Notes under the pieces: generated by a model
Told to the model about the DNA's origin: nothing
Databases searched by the model: none
The model's input: the letters and a program-made list of their open reading frames with translations, nothing else
Translations under genes and position numbers: made by a program
Shown here: positions 52,100 through 61,155 of the stretch, piece after piece
How the letters are laid out: each line of letters opens with the position of its first letter
Numbering within the stretch: position 1 is the stretch's first letter
From: Oricola indica
GTDB taxonomy: Bacteria; Pseudomonadota; Alphaproteobacteria; Rhizobiales; Rhizobiaceae
Direction: 5' to 3'
DNA: 64,000 nt
Assembly (NCBI RefSeq): GCF_019966595.1
Contig: NZ_JAINFJ010000006.1
Location: 129,501 to 193,500 of the forward strand

Positions 52100-55098
52100 G
52101 TGCCGCCGGAGCCAATCGCATCGCCGGAGCGGGCCGGCTGACGCCCGCCAATACCGTGCGCTTCACCTTTGACGGGAAGAGCTATACCGGCCTTCAGGGC
52201 GACACGCTTGCCTCGGCACTGATCGCCAACGATGTGCATCTGGTCGGCCGCTCCTTCAAATATCACAGGCCGCGCGGCATCCTTTCGGCAGGCCCCGAAG
52301 AACCCTCCGCGCTTGTCGGCGTGCGCAGGGACGCATCGCGCCATACGCCCAATATCCGTGCGACCGTGCAGGAGATTCATGACGGGCTCGATGCCGTCAG
52401 CCAGAACCGCTGGCCGTCGCTCACTTTCGACATCGGTGCGCTCAACGACATCGGGTCTCCGATGTTTTCGGCCGGCTTCTACTACAAGACGTTCATGTGG
52501 CCGAAAGCGGCCTGGAAACACATCTACGAGCCGGTGATCCGCAACGCGGCCGGGCTCGGCGTCGCGCCGAAAGAGGCGGATCCCGACAACTATGCAGCGC
52601 GCTATGTTCATTGCGACGTTCTGGTGATTGGTGGCGGCGTCGCCGGCCTGACGGCCGCGCTGTCGGCGGCGGAATCCGGCGCGCGCGTGATCCTGTGCGA
52701 CGAGAATGCGCATCCCGGCGGGGCGCTGCGCTTCGAAGGCGAGGCGCGGCTCGACGGTATGGCGGGCCATGACTGGGCCGTACAGGCCGCGGGCCGGCTT
52801 GCCGCGATGGACAATGTACGTCTGCTGACGCGCACGACAGCGTTTGGCTATTACGCACAGAACTTCGTCGGGCTTGTCGAGCGCGTGACGGACCATCTGG
52901 CCGCGCCGGAACCGGACATGCCGCGCGAGCGCGTGTGGCAGGTGCGTGCCGGCAAGGTGATCATCGCCGCGGGCGCGATCGAGCGGCATATGGTGTTTGC
53001 CAACAACGACCGGCCGGGCATCATGCTGGCGTCGGCTGCGCGCACCTATCTCAATCACTACGGCGTCGCGGTCGGTCGCAAGGTTGGCGTCTATACCGCG
53101 AATGACAGCGCCTATGGCGCGGCGTTCGATCTCAAGCGGGCCGGCGCGGATATTCCCGCCATCGTGGATCTTCGCGACGAGCCCGATGCCGGTCTCGTCG
53201 AGGAAGCCGGCGTTCTCGGTATTCGGGTCCTGACCGGCCATGCGGTGACCGGCGCGGGCGGAAAGCTGCGCGTCGCCTCGATGTCGGTGGAACCGAAAAA
53301 GGGCGGCAGGACCGAGGTCATCCCAGTCGATGCGCTGATCATGAGCGCGGGTTGGACCCCGTCGGTGCACATGTTCTCCCAGTCGCGCGGCAAGGTCGCT
53401 TGGGACGAGGAAACCGGGCGTTTCCTGCCCGGAACCTATGCGCAGGAATGCGCAAGCATCGGCGCATGCAACGGCACGGACGGGCTGGAAGCCACCGTGA
53501 ACGAGGCGCTCGCCGTGGGCGAGGCAGCGGCGAAGGCCGCTCATCCCAAGGCGAAGAAACCCTCCGTTGCGATCAGTGTCGGCAGCGCCGGAAAATGGGC
53601 CGGCGGCATGGTCGGTGCCGGGCCGGGCGCCGAAGCGGGCAAGGTGGTCAAGGCATTCGTCGATTTCCAGAACGACGTGACCGCCAAGGATATCCGATTG
53701 GCCGTGCAGGAAGGCATGCACTCCATCGAGCACGTCAAGCGGTTTACCACCAACGGCATGGCGACCGATCAGGGCAAGCTGTCGAACCTTCACGGGCTCG
53801 CCATCGCCGCGGAAGCGCTCGACAAGCCGATCCCGAAAGTCGGCCTGACCACCTTCCGTCCGCCCTACACGCCGACCACCTTCGGCGCGATCGTCAATCA
53901 TGCGCGCGGCAAGATCTTCGATCCGATGCGGCGAACGCCGATGCACGCGGCGGAAGCAGCGGCGGGCGCCGTGTTCGAGGATGTCGGCCAGTGGAAACGC
54001 GCCTGGTACTATCCGCGCGCCGGCGAGGACATGCACGCCGCGGTCAACCGCGAATGCCGGACGGTGCGCGAAGTCGCCGGCATGTTCGACGCGTCGACGC
54101 TAGGCAAGATCGAGGTCGTGGGACCCGACGCTGCCAAGTTCCTGAACATTCTCTACACGAACCCCTTCCTCAAGCTCGGCGTCGGGCGCTTGCGCTACGG
54201 CATCATGTGTCGCGAGGACGGCTTCATCTATGACGACGGCGTCGTCGGGCGCCTCGCGGAAGACCGTTTCCACGTCACCACCACGACGGGCGGCGCACCG
54301 CGCGTGCTCCATCACATGGAAGACTATCTCCAGACGGAATTCCCCGACCTGAAGGTCTGGCTGACCTCGACCTCCGAGCAGTGGGCCGTGATCGCCGTGC
54401 AGGGGCCGAAGGCGCGCGAAATCGTGGAACCTTTCGTGGAAGGGATCGACCTCTCGAACGAGGCCTTCCCGCATATGAGCGTTGCCGAGGGAACCGTCTG
54501 CGGCGTGCCCGCGCGGGTTTTTCGCATGTCGTTTACCGGCGAGGCCGGCTACGAGATCAACGTACCGGCCGATTACGGACGCATGGTCTGGGATGCGATT
54601 TACGAACGCGGCGCGCCGATGGGCATGTGCCTGTACGGCACTGAAACCATGCATGTGCTGCGTGCCGAAAAGGGCTACATCATCGTCGGCCAGGACACCG
54701 ACGGCACCGTGACGCCGCATGATGCCGGCCTTTCCTGGGCCATCGGCAAGAAGAAGACCGATTTCGTCGGCGTTCGCGGGCTGAAGCGTCCGGACCTTGT
54801 CGCGGAAGGCCGTCGCCAACTGGTCGGACTCAAGGTTAAGGATGGCAAGTCCGTGCTGGAGGAAGGCGCGCAGATCGTCGACAATCCGAAACAGGCGATC
54901 CCGATGAAGATGATCGGCTGGGTTTCATCGTCCTACTGGTCCGAGAATTGCGGCGCTCCGATCGCGATGGCTCTGGTCGAGAATGGCCATAATCGCATGG
55001 GCGAAACGCTTTACGTGCCGATGCCGGACGGTGTCATCGAAGTCGAAGTTTGCGGCACCGTGTTTTTTGACGAAGAGGGAGGCCGGCTCCATGGCTGA
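52096..55098 (+). CDS. soxA: Sarcosine oxidase subunit alpha
   Basis: A 1000-residue subunit. Residues ~15-100 are a ferredoxin-like domain (GLQGDTLASALIANDVHLVGRSFKYHRPRG). The NAD-binding Rossmann domain begins near 173 with VIGGGVAGLTAALSAAESGA and a second dinucleotide region follows (AGAIERHMVFANNDRPG). The C-terminal half (~615-990) is a GcvT-like folate-binding domain with RLRYGIMCREDGFIYDDGVVGRL. It binds NAD and tetrahydrofolate, and makes 5,10-methylene-tetrahydrofolate. It overlaps soxD at its start and soxG at its end. Confidence 0.96.
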   Translation: MSAAGANRIAGAGRLTPANTVRFTFDGKSYTGLQGDTLASALIANDVHLVGRSFKYHRPRGILSAGPEEPSALVGVRRDASRHTPNIRATVQEIHDGLDAVSQNRWPSLTFDIGALNDIGSPMFSAGFYYKTFMWPKAAWKHIYEPVIRNAAGLGVAPKEADPDNYAARYVHCDVLVIGGGVAGLTAALSAAESGARVILCDENAHPGGALRFEGEARLDGMAGHDWAVQAAGRLAAMDNVRLLTRTTAFGYYAQNFVGLVERVTDHLAAPEPDMPRERVWQVRAGKVIIAAGAIERHMVFANNDRPGIMLASAARTYLNHYGVAVGRKVGVYTANDSAYGAAFDLKRAGADIPAIVDLRDEPDAGLVEEAGVLGIRVLTGHAVTGAGGKLRVASMSVEPKKGGRTEVIPVDALIMSAGWTPSVHMFSQSRGKVAWDEETGRFLPGTYAQECASIGACNGTDGLEATVNEALAVGEAAAKAAHPKAKKPSVAISVGSAGKWAGGMVGAGPGAEAGKVVKAFVDFQNDVTAKDIRLAVQEGMHSIEHVKRFTTNGMATDQGKLSNLHGLAIAAEALDKPIPKVGLTTFRPPYTPTTFGAIVNHARGKIFDPMRRTPMHAAEAAAGAVFEDVGQWKRAWYYPRAGEDMHAAVNRECRTVREVAGMFDASTLGKIEVVGPDAAKFLNILYTNPFLKLGVGRLRYGIMCREDGFIYDDGVVGRLAEDRFHVTTTTGGAPRVLHHMEDYLQTEFPDLKVWLTSTSEQWAVIAVQGPKAREIVEPFVEGIDLSNEAFPHMSVAEGTVCGVPARVFRMSFTGEAGYEINVPADYGRMVWDAIYERGAPMGMCLYGTETMHVLRAEKGYIIVGQDTDGTVTPHDAGLSWAIGKKKTDFVGVRGLKRPDLVAEGRRQLVGLKVKDGKSVLEEGAQIVDNPKQAIPMKMIGWVSSSYWSENCGAPIAMALVENGHNRMGETLYVPMPDGVIEVEVCGTVFFDEEGGRLHG

Positions 55099-55636
55099 GG
55101 CCCAGATCGCGCGTGAATTGCCGTTGGCAGGACGGGCTGCCGGCGGTGCGTCCGTCTCCATCACGCCGGCGGAACCGGCGATGCGCGTTTCGTTGCGCGC
55201 GCCGCAGGAGTCGATTGCTGCCGTGTCCAAGGGTCTCGGGATCGACTTGCCGACCCGGCCCAAGCAATCCGCGGTCGCCGGGGCGCGATCCGTGCTCTGG
55301 CTGGGGCCGGACGAATGGCTGGTGATCGAGGAAGGCGACCGGGATCCGATGGCCGATCTCGCCCGCGCGACCGCGCTTCATTCGGCGGTGGACGTGTCGC
55401 ACCGCAATACCGCGATCCTCGTGACCGGAACGCAGGTGGCCGATGTGCTCAATGCCGGCTGCCCGCAAGACTTGTCTCTCGAGGCGTTTCCCGTCGGCGC
55501 ATGTTCGCGCACGGTGATGGGCAAGATCGAGGTCGTCCTTTTCCGTACGGCGGAGGATGCGTTCCGGGTCGAGTGCTGGCGGTCGTTTTCCGATTATGCC
55601 TTCGAGTTTCTGCGAGACGCCGCGCGCGGACTCTAG
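55091..55636 (+). CDS. soxG: Sarcosine oxidase subunit gamma
   Basis: A 181-residue subunit with the GcvT-like fold of SoxG. The blocks LWLGPDEWLVIEEGD, HSAVDVSHRNTAILVTG and LEAFPVGACSRTVMGKIEVVLFR are characteristic. It completes the heterotetramer. The ATG at 55091 overlaps the last 8 bases of soxA, so its translation is coupled. No purU or folD gene, which often follows sox operons, is found downstream. Confidence 0.93.
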   Translation: MAEAQIARELPLAGRAAGGASVSITPAEPAMRVSLRAPQESIAAVSKGLGIDLPTRPKQSAVAGARSVLWLGPDEWLVIEEGDRDPMADLARATALHSAVDVSHRNTAILVTGTQVADVLNAGCPQDLSLEAFPVGACSRTVMGKIEVVLFRTAEDAFRVECWRSFSDYAFEFLRDAARGL

Positions 55637-55724
55637 GCACCGTCATCGCGATTTCCGTACGGTCAACTCCGTCTTAAGCCGATTGTGTTCGACTCGCTGC
55701 GGGGCTGACACACCGGGATGAGAC

Positions 55725-56273
55725 ATGCTGGACACGATAGCCGCCAGAATGGCGAAGGAAGCGGGCGTACGGCCCGTCGCGGATTTTGGCGAGGTTCATG
55801 CGGGCAAAGTCGGCCACACAGATTGCACCGTGCTCGCCGGTCTCGAATCCTGGAGCGGGTGCGAGTTCATGCGCATCACCGTCGTGCATACGCGCGGCAG
55901 GACATCGCGACGGACGCGTGTCATCAAGTGGCCCTATGCAAAGGGCGATCCCCGCGCGCTTGGACCGGTTCTGCGCGATCTCGATGCGTTTCTGGATGCG
56001 CCGACAACCGGTATTCTGACCGATGACCGCGGTGCGGTCGGCCGGGTTTTCGACCGGCTCACGCGGACGGACTATCTCGGCCGGTACGATTTCAGATCGC
56101 CGATCGATGAGCCATACGAGAATTCCCTCGATGGCACGGTCGTCCGGTTCTGGGATCAGACCGAGGCGACGCTGACGGCGCGGCGGCCGGGACGCGGGTT
56201 CATCTTCGGGCAAATGCCGCTCGCGGCGATCGGCGAGGTCGCGAAAGCGCTTCGCGCATATCAGCAGGGCTGA
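55725..56273 (+). CDS. Hypothetical protein downstream of the sox operon
   Basis: A 182-residue soluble alpha/beta protein without signal or membrane segment. I do not recognise a family. Basic residues are common in the middle (VVHTRGRTSRRTRVIKWPYAKG). The C-terminal third ends in FIFGQMPLAAIGEVAKALRAY. It is 88 bases after soxG on the same strand and may be expressed from its own promoter. It converges on the MaoC gene. Confidence 0.65.
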   Translation: MLDTIAARMAKEAGVRPVADFGEVHAGKVGHTDCTVLAGLESWSGCEFMRITVVHTRGRTSRRTRVIKWPYAKGDPRALGPVLRDLDAFLDAPTTGILTDDRGAVGRVFDRLTRTDYLGRYDFRSPIDEPYENSLDGTVVRFWDQTEATLTARRPGRGFIFGQMPLAAIGEVAKALRAYQQG

Positions 56274-56294
56274 CGACCGGCCGTACCTGCCGTG

Positions 56295-56762
56295 TCAGTC
56301 GCGTTCCAGAATGGACATGGTGATCCATGTCGCGGTCAGGGCAGGCTTGACGCTGTTCTCGATCTCGATCTTGACGTCATACGTGTTGAGAACACGGCCC
56401 GACGGGCGAATGTCGGCTTTCGTCAGAATGAAAATGGCACGGATGCGCGATCCCGTGCGCACGGGCGCCATGAAACGGACCTTCTCGAAACCGTAATTGA
56501 TGCCCATCACCGATCCCACGAGGGTCGGCAGGGCCTCGAAGGCCAGGGTCGACAGCATGGACAATGTCAGGAAGCCATGCGCGATGGTGCCGCCATAGGG
56601 CGTTTCCTTCGCTGCGCGCTCGGGATCCTGATGGATCCACTGGTGGTCATTCGTCGCGTCCGCGAAACGGTCGATCATGTCCTGGGTGACGGCGCGCCAT
56701 TCGGACCGGCCAATCTCGGTTCCGACTGCGCCGGGGATTTCGTCGACGGTGATTGTCTTCAT
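56295..56762 (-). CDS. MaoC-family (R)-specific enoyl-CoA hydratase / NodN-like protein
   Basis: A 155-residue hotdog-fold protein. The catalytic Asp-His pair is in FADATNDHQWIHQDPERA (~34-51), and GGTIAHGFLTLS (57-68) is the family motif. NYGFEKVRFMAPVRTGSRI completes the fold. It probably hydrates enoyl-CoA in fatty-acid or polyester metabolism; NodN-like members are common in rhizobia. It stands alone. Confidence 0.9.
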   Translation of the reverse strand: MKTITVDEIPGAVGTEIGRSEWRAVTQDMIDRFADATNDHQWIHQDPERAAKETPYGGTIAHGFLTLSMLSTLAFEALPTLVGSVMGINYGFEKVRFMAPVRTGSRIRAIFILTKADIRPSGRVLNTYDVKIEIENSVKPALTATWITMSILERD

Positions 56763-57236
56763 GTTGATTGCGAACGCGCTTTCCCTGCTGAGAGCCTCAT
56801 GCCTTACGCATCGCAGGGTTGGCGATCAACCCCAAGACCTGTGGACAGGGCCGGCGCGATCCGATCCCTGATCGCGACATGGGGGCAAACGGTGGGTTGC
56901 CCCTGCCGAATCCGGTCTTCGAACGCGCTGAGAAGCCTCTGCCAAACCGGTGTCGCCAACCCGCTCGAGATCGGTCATAATCGTGCACGATTTATGTCGT
57001 GTTGGTTGCATTCTGTTTGAAACGGCAGGTTATCCCTCGATGTTTACCGATCTGAGTTTCCAGAATTACGAGGCGCCAGCAGTATTTTTGGTGACGCTGT
57101 CGGGCGGGCTTTGATGATCTGTATGGTCGTGAAGAGATTGCGGTCGTCTTGTTGCCGGGAAATGCACTGGTTGCTTCCGGCACGGGTTCCCCGCGCTTTC
57201 GCTCCGCATTGCGAACGATCCTGAGCTCGCCGCGCG
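56763..57236. other. Gap before the DUF2156 gene with two short overlapping reading frames
   Basis: No firm gene. At 57040-57114 a 24-codon frame (MFTDLSFQNYEAP...) overlaps a 36-codon frame at 57114-57224 (TGATG junction) that ends 12 bases before the DUF2156 ATG. A third frame, open from 57095 to 57277, reads in a protein-like way (LYGREEIAVVLLPG). These may be remnants of a shifted small gene or a leader. Confidence 0.35.
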
Positions 57237-58223
57237 ATGGAGACTATCCCGGAGGACATTCGCTACAGGTTGCTTGAACAGCATGGCGGATTCGCTCTCG
57301 CCTATTCGGTCGCATTCCAGCCGGAGCTTTCGCATTTCGGAGACGAGCGGGGTTTCCTGTCTTACTGCAAGGTCGGAAATACGGCGTTCGTACTTGCTGA
57401 TCCGATTGCCGACCGCGCCCGACATGAGGAACTGATAGACGCCTTTATCGCCGCGCACCCGGATGCCGTCTTTTGCCAGGCATCCCTGAATACGGCGGAA
57501 ATCCTTTCGCGGCGGTCCTTCTGGGTGAACCAGTTTGGATGCGAGAATATCATCGATCTCGACACCTATTCCTTCGATGGTCCGAAACGGCGCAGTTTCC
57601 GGACTGCTTCAAACCGGTTTTCCGCCGGCGGATACCAGGTGCGGGACATGTCGTTGAGCGACCTCGATCCCGCTGACGTGCGGGCAATCTCGGATCGCTG
57701 GCGACGCACGAAAGTGACAAAGCGCCGGGAGTTGCACTTTCTCGTTCGCCCCGTAGTGCTAGCCGACGAACCGGGCGTCAGAAAGTTCTTCCTTCTCAAC
57801 CGCGATGGCGAGCCGGAAGGATTCGCCTTCTTCGATCCGGTTTTTGAGAAAGGACGGATAAAAGGCTATCTCTCGACGACACGGCGCTGGTTGCCGACGA
57901 CGGATTCGCTTGCTTCCTATTTCATGGTTCGCACCGCGATCGAGACGTTTCAGTCCGAGGGCGTCGCAACGCTGAACCTCGGTCTCTCGCCGTTTCACCA
58001 CATCGAAGACAAGGTCTTTCAAAGGAACCGGTTGGCAAGGCGCGCCTTCAGGTTCATGTACCGCAATTCTCTCACAAACCGCTTCGTCTACCCCGTGCGA
58101 AACCTCGCGAAACACAAGGCGAGTTACGGCGGTGTCGAGAGCCAGACCTTCTATGCCTTCAACACCTTGCCGAGCATACCCAGGCTGCTGAAACTGATCC
58201 GGGCCTGCCGGATCATCACTTAG
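57237..58223 (+). CDS. DUF2156 protein (lysyl-phosphatidylglycerol synthase C-terminal-like)
   Basis: A 328-residue soluble protein that matches the catalytic half of MprF-type aminoacyl-phosphatidylglycerol synthases: FLSYCKVGNTAFVLADPIADRARHEELIDAF, then SVRTASNR-type RSFRTASNRF, then DSLASYFMVRTAIETFQSEGVATLNLGLSP. The membrane flippase half is absent. Such stand-alone forms may transfer an aminoacyl or acyl group to a lipid or peptide. The frame is closed by a stop 13 bases upstream, so the ATG at 57237 is the likely start; its ribosome-binding site is weak. No flippase-like gene is near. Confidence 0.8.
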   Translation: METIPEDIRYRLLEQHGGFALAYSVAFQPELSHFGDERGFLSYCKVGNTAFVLADPIADRARHEELIDAFIAAHPDAVFCQASLNTAEILSRRSFWVNQFGCENIIDLDTYSFDGPKRRSFRTASNRFSAGGYQVRDMSLSDLDPADVRAISDRWRRTKVTKRRELHFLVRPVVLADEPGVRKFFLLNRDGEPEGFAFFDPVFEKGRIKGYLSTTRRWLPTTDSLASYFMVRTAIETFQSEGVATLNLGLSPFHHIEDKVFQRNRLARRAFRFMYRNSLTNRFVYPVRNLAKHKASYGGVESQTFYAFNTLPSIPRLLKLIRACRIIT

Positions 58224-58524
58224 GCCGCCCGGAGGAGGCTTCCATGAAGGAATCCGGCCTGTCGAAACAATCGCAGAGCTACTTGTCATCGAGTGAATCG
58301 GGTTCGCAATGGCGAACCGAATTGCACTTTGGCAAGCGGCGGTATGCCCCCGAGGCTGTCTCGCATTGAAACGCCACAAGCAGGTCGTCTCGCCGATGCG
58401 TGACGCCCGTGACCGATGACCCGTTGGTCGCCGAGCCGGAAAGCGGTGTAGTGCGAACAGTTAAATACCTTGACTCTGGATGTGTACCCGAAAAAGTGGT
58501 TTCATGATCGCTCGGGAGGAGTTC
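58224..58524. other. Gap between the DUF2156 gene and the sugar ABC ATPase
   Basis: Contains no convincing gene. A 7-bp hairpin (58301-58307 with 58312-58318, 4-base loop) without a T-run may mark the end of the upstream transcript. The stretch from about 58460 is AT-richer, with TTGACT, and may be the ATPase promoter. Confidence 0.5.
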
Positions 58525-59607
58525 ATGGCGAATATCGAATTGGCGAATGTGTCGAAGAGTTTCGGCAGCGTGAAGGTCATCGACGACCTGTCGCTGGTGG
58601 TTCATTCGGAGGAGCTTGTCGTTTTTCTCGGTCCTTCGGGGTCGGGGAAGTCCACGCTTTTGAGAATGATCGCGGGCCTCGAGACAATCGACAGCGGCAC
58701 GCTGACCATCGGCGGGAACAGATGCGAGCAACTCGCGCCGGGCCAGCGTGGCGTCGCCATGGTGTTCCAGAACTACGCGCTCTACCCGCACATGACGGTC
58801 CGCGATAACATGGCGTTCGGGCTCCACAATATCGGGATGTCCAGCAGCGAAATTGAGCGTCGGGTCAAGGACGCGGCGCGTATCCTCGAGATGGAGGAAC
58901 TGCTCGAACGGCGGCCGTCGCAGCTTTCGGGCGGGCAGCGCCAGCGCGTTGCGATCGGCCGTGCCATCGTGAAGGAGCCGAAGGCTTTTCTTTTCGACGA
59001 ACCGCTGTCCAACCTCGATGCGGCCTTGCGCGTGCGCACCCGGGTCGAACTGGCGGAACTTCATCAGCGCATGAAGGCGACGATGATCTACGTCACCCAT
59101 GACCAGACCGAGGCCATGACGCTCGCCGACCGTATCGTCGTCCTGAACAACAGGCGGATCGAGCAGATCGGGACGCCGATGGAGGTCTATCTGCGACCGG
59201 CTTCGCGATTCGTGGCCGGCTTCGTCGGCAGCCCGGGGATGAATTTCCTGAAAGCTGACGTGGCGGCGAGCGACAACACCGTGGCACGGCTTCCCGACGG
59301 GACGGAAGTGCCGCTTCATGTCGACCATCCCGGCTCTGGCGCTTACGAACTCGGCATCCGTCCTGAAGGCATACGCGTGGCAGGTGCCGGCGGCGATCCA
59401 GCCACCACCCGCGCCACTGCCGGGGTCGTTGAACGGCTCGGCGAACGGACGCTGATCCATTGCGCCTTGCGGGACGGCAGCGAACTCATCGCGCAGGACA
59501 GCGGCAAGTCCGAAGTGGCTCCGGGCGACGACATCGATCTGACCTTTGATCCGTCAGCCGTGCACCTGTTCGATCAGTCGGGCCAAGCCTACCACGCCCA
59601 TGGGTGA
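58525..59607 (+). CDS. Sugar ABC transporter ATP-binding protein (UgpC/MsmK type)
   Basis: A 360-residue ATPase. Walker A is GPSGSGKST (~37-45). The Q-loop is FQNYALYPHMTV, the signature is LSGGQRQRVAIGRAI and Walker B is FLFDEPLSNLDA. A C-terminal TOBE-type regulatory domain (LGIRPEGIRVA) is present. These CUT1-family ATPases power sugar importers and may be shared by several systems. The start at 58525 has GGGAGGAG upstream. The permease and binding-protein genes are convergent on the other strand. Confidence 0.93.
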   Translation: MANIELANVSKSFGSVKVIDDLSLVVHSEELVVFLGPSGSGKSTLLRMIAGLETIDSGTLTIGGNRCEQLAPGQRGVAMVFQNYALYPHMTVRDNMAFGLHNIGMSSSEIERRVKDAARILEMEELLERRPSQLSGGQRQRVAIGRAIVKEPKAFLFDEPLSNLDAALRVRTRVELAELHQRMKATMIYVTHDQTEAMTLADRIVVLNNRRIEQIGTPMEVYLRPASRFVAGFVGSPGMNFLKADVAASDNTVARLPDGTEVPLHVDHPGSGAYELGIRPEGIRVAGAGGDPATTRATAGVVERLGERTLIHCALRDGSELIAQDSGKSEVAPGDDIDLTFDPSAVHLFDQSGQAYHAHG

Positions 59608-60316
59608 GCGCGGCGATCCGCGCATCGCCCTGGCGTGGGAGAACAACGCCGATCTCTACGAAATTGTCTTTAACGCCAACGGTTTACGCTATTGGCGCGA
59701 AGAACGCGCGTTCGTCGCAATGGACCCGCCGCCTCCATACTATTCGGACCTAAGTCTCCTGCCGCGAGCGGATACGAGCGACGCATTGGACGCCATCCGG
59801 ACGCGCCTGACGCGGAATCCGGACCCTTTCTCTGTCAAGGACGGCAACAACCGGCTCGATCTGGCCCCGCTCGGCTTCCGTGTCCTGTTCGACGCATCCT
59901 GGGTCCGGGCGGATGGCGATGCGATTTCACACGCAGACGAAGGATGGATGCGGATCGAAACGTCGCCCGCCCTCGAGCACTGGGAGACTGCGTGGAACCG
60001 CGGCGGATCACCCGCAGACCGGCGTATCTTCGTGCCCGACATCCTGAATGACCCGCGGATCGCCATATTCGGGCGCGCGGACGGCGTGGGCTTCTTGGCC
60101 GGGTTCATCGCCAACCGGTCTTCGGACTGCGTTGGCCTCTCAAACCTGTTTGGCCGTCCGGACTCGGAGGTAATTGCCACCGCGGCCGCTTTGTCCTCCG
60201 ATTTCGGGGACGGACTGCCGGTCGTCAGCTATTCCAGCGGCGATGAACTCACGGCAATGATGCGATACGGATTTCAGGAACTCGGGCCGCTCAGGATCTG
60301 GATTAAAGACCTCTAG
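59600..60316 (+). CDS. Hypothetical GNAT-like protein coupled to the sugar ATPase
   Basis: A 238-residue soluble protein. Its start overlaps the end of the ATPase gene by 8 bases, so the two are translated together. The C-terminal half (GFLAGFIANRSSDCVGLSNLFG ... MMRYGFQELGPLRIWI) has a weak resemblance to acetyltransferase folds. The N-terminal half is unfamiliar. Its role in sugar use is unknown. Its TAG stop shares the four-base CTAG palindrome with the TAG of the convergent permease gene. Confidence 0.7.
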   Translation: MGERGDPRIALAWENNADLYEIVFNANGLRYWREERAFVAMDPPPPYYSDLSLLPRADTSDALDAIRTRLTRNPDPFSVKDGNNRLDLAPLGFRVLFDASWVRADGDAISHADEGWMRIETSPALEHWETAWNRGGSPADRRIFVPDILNDPRIAIFGRADGVGFLAGFIANRSSDCVGLSNLFGRPDSEVIATAAALSSDFGDGLPVVSYSSGDELTAMMRYGFQELGPLRIWIKDL

Positions 60317-61155
60317 CCCTTGATGCCGGCCGATAGCGTGATCGCTTCGGTCACCCTGCGTTGGAACAGAAGATAGGCCAGTGCGACCGGCAAGCCCGCC
60401 AGCACCGCGGCGGCCAGTTCGCTCGCATAGTAGACGCCAAAGCTGTCATTCGTCTGCGTAATACCGACCGTGATCGTCATCATGTCGGTCTTGGTGACCG
60501 CGAGGAACGGCCACAGGAATGCATTCCATGCCCAGATGAAGGTGACGATCGACAGGGCCGTCGTGACACCCCAATTCATGGGGATGTAGACCTTGAAAAG
60601 GATCCGCCATTCCGACGCGTTGTCCATGATAGCCGCTTCGCGGAAATCATGCGGAACCTGGTCGAAGAATTGCTTGTAGACGATGATCACGACCGGATGG
60701 ATGAGCTGCGGCAGGATGATACCGGCCCAGGTGTTCAGAAGGCCCATATTGGCCATCAGCACGAAGTGGTTGATGATCAGCACTTGGGTCGGCACCATGA
60801 AGCTGGCGAGGATCAGCCACCACAGCGGACGCCTGAGCGGGAAGCGCAGCTGCGAGATCGCGTAGCCCGCGAAGACCGATGTGCCGACGGTGAGAACCGT
60901 GACGCCGATCGCGGTGGCGATCGAGTTCACGTACCAGTAACCGATTTGCGTTTGCGTCAGGGCGAATATGTAGTGCTCGAAAGTGAGTGTGTCGGGCCAG
61001 AGTTCGATGTAGGACCGTACGACCTCGTCGTCGGGCTTCAGTGAGCTGACGATGCCCCAGTAGATCGGAAACGCCCAGATCATGGCGCAGATCACGGTAA
61101 TCGCGGTGATCGCCGCGCCGGCGGCGTTGAAACGGCGGGCGTTGGCGGCGTTCAT
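60313..61155 (-). CDS. Carbohydrate ABC transporter permease, MalG type
   Basis: A 280-residue inner-membrane protein with six hydrophobic segments. The EAA loop that docks the ATPase is FREAAIMDNASEWRILFKVYIPM (~189-211). FPIYWGIVSSLKP at the N-terminus is typical for CUT1 permeases. The ATG at 61155 overlaps the stop of the MalF-type gene by four bases. Confidence 0.93.
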   Translation of the reverse strand: MNAANARRFNAAGAAITAITVICAMIWAFPIYWGIVSSLKPDDEVVRSYIELWPDTLTFEHYIFALTQTQIGYWYVNSIATAIGVTVLTVGTSVFAGYAISQLRFPLRRPLWWLILASFMVPTQVLIINHFVLMANMGLLNTWAGIILPQLIHPVVIIVYKQFFDQVPHDFREAAIMDNASEWRILFKVYIPMNWGVTTALSIVTFIWAWNAFLWPFLAVTKTDMMTITVGITQTNDSFGVYYASELAAAVLAGLPVALAYLLFQRRVTEAITLSAGIKG

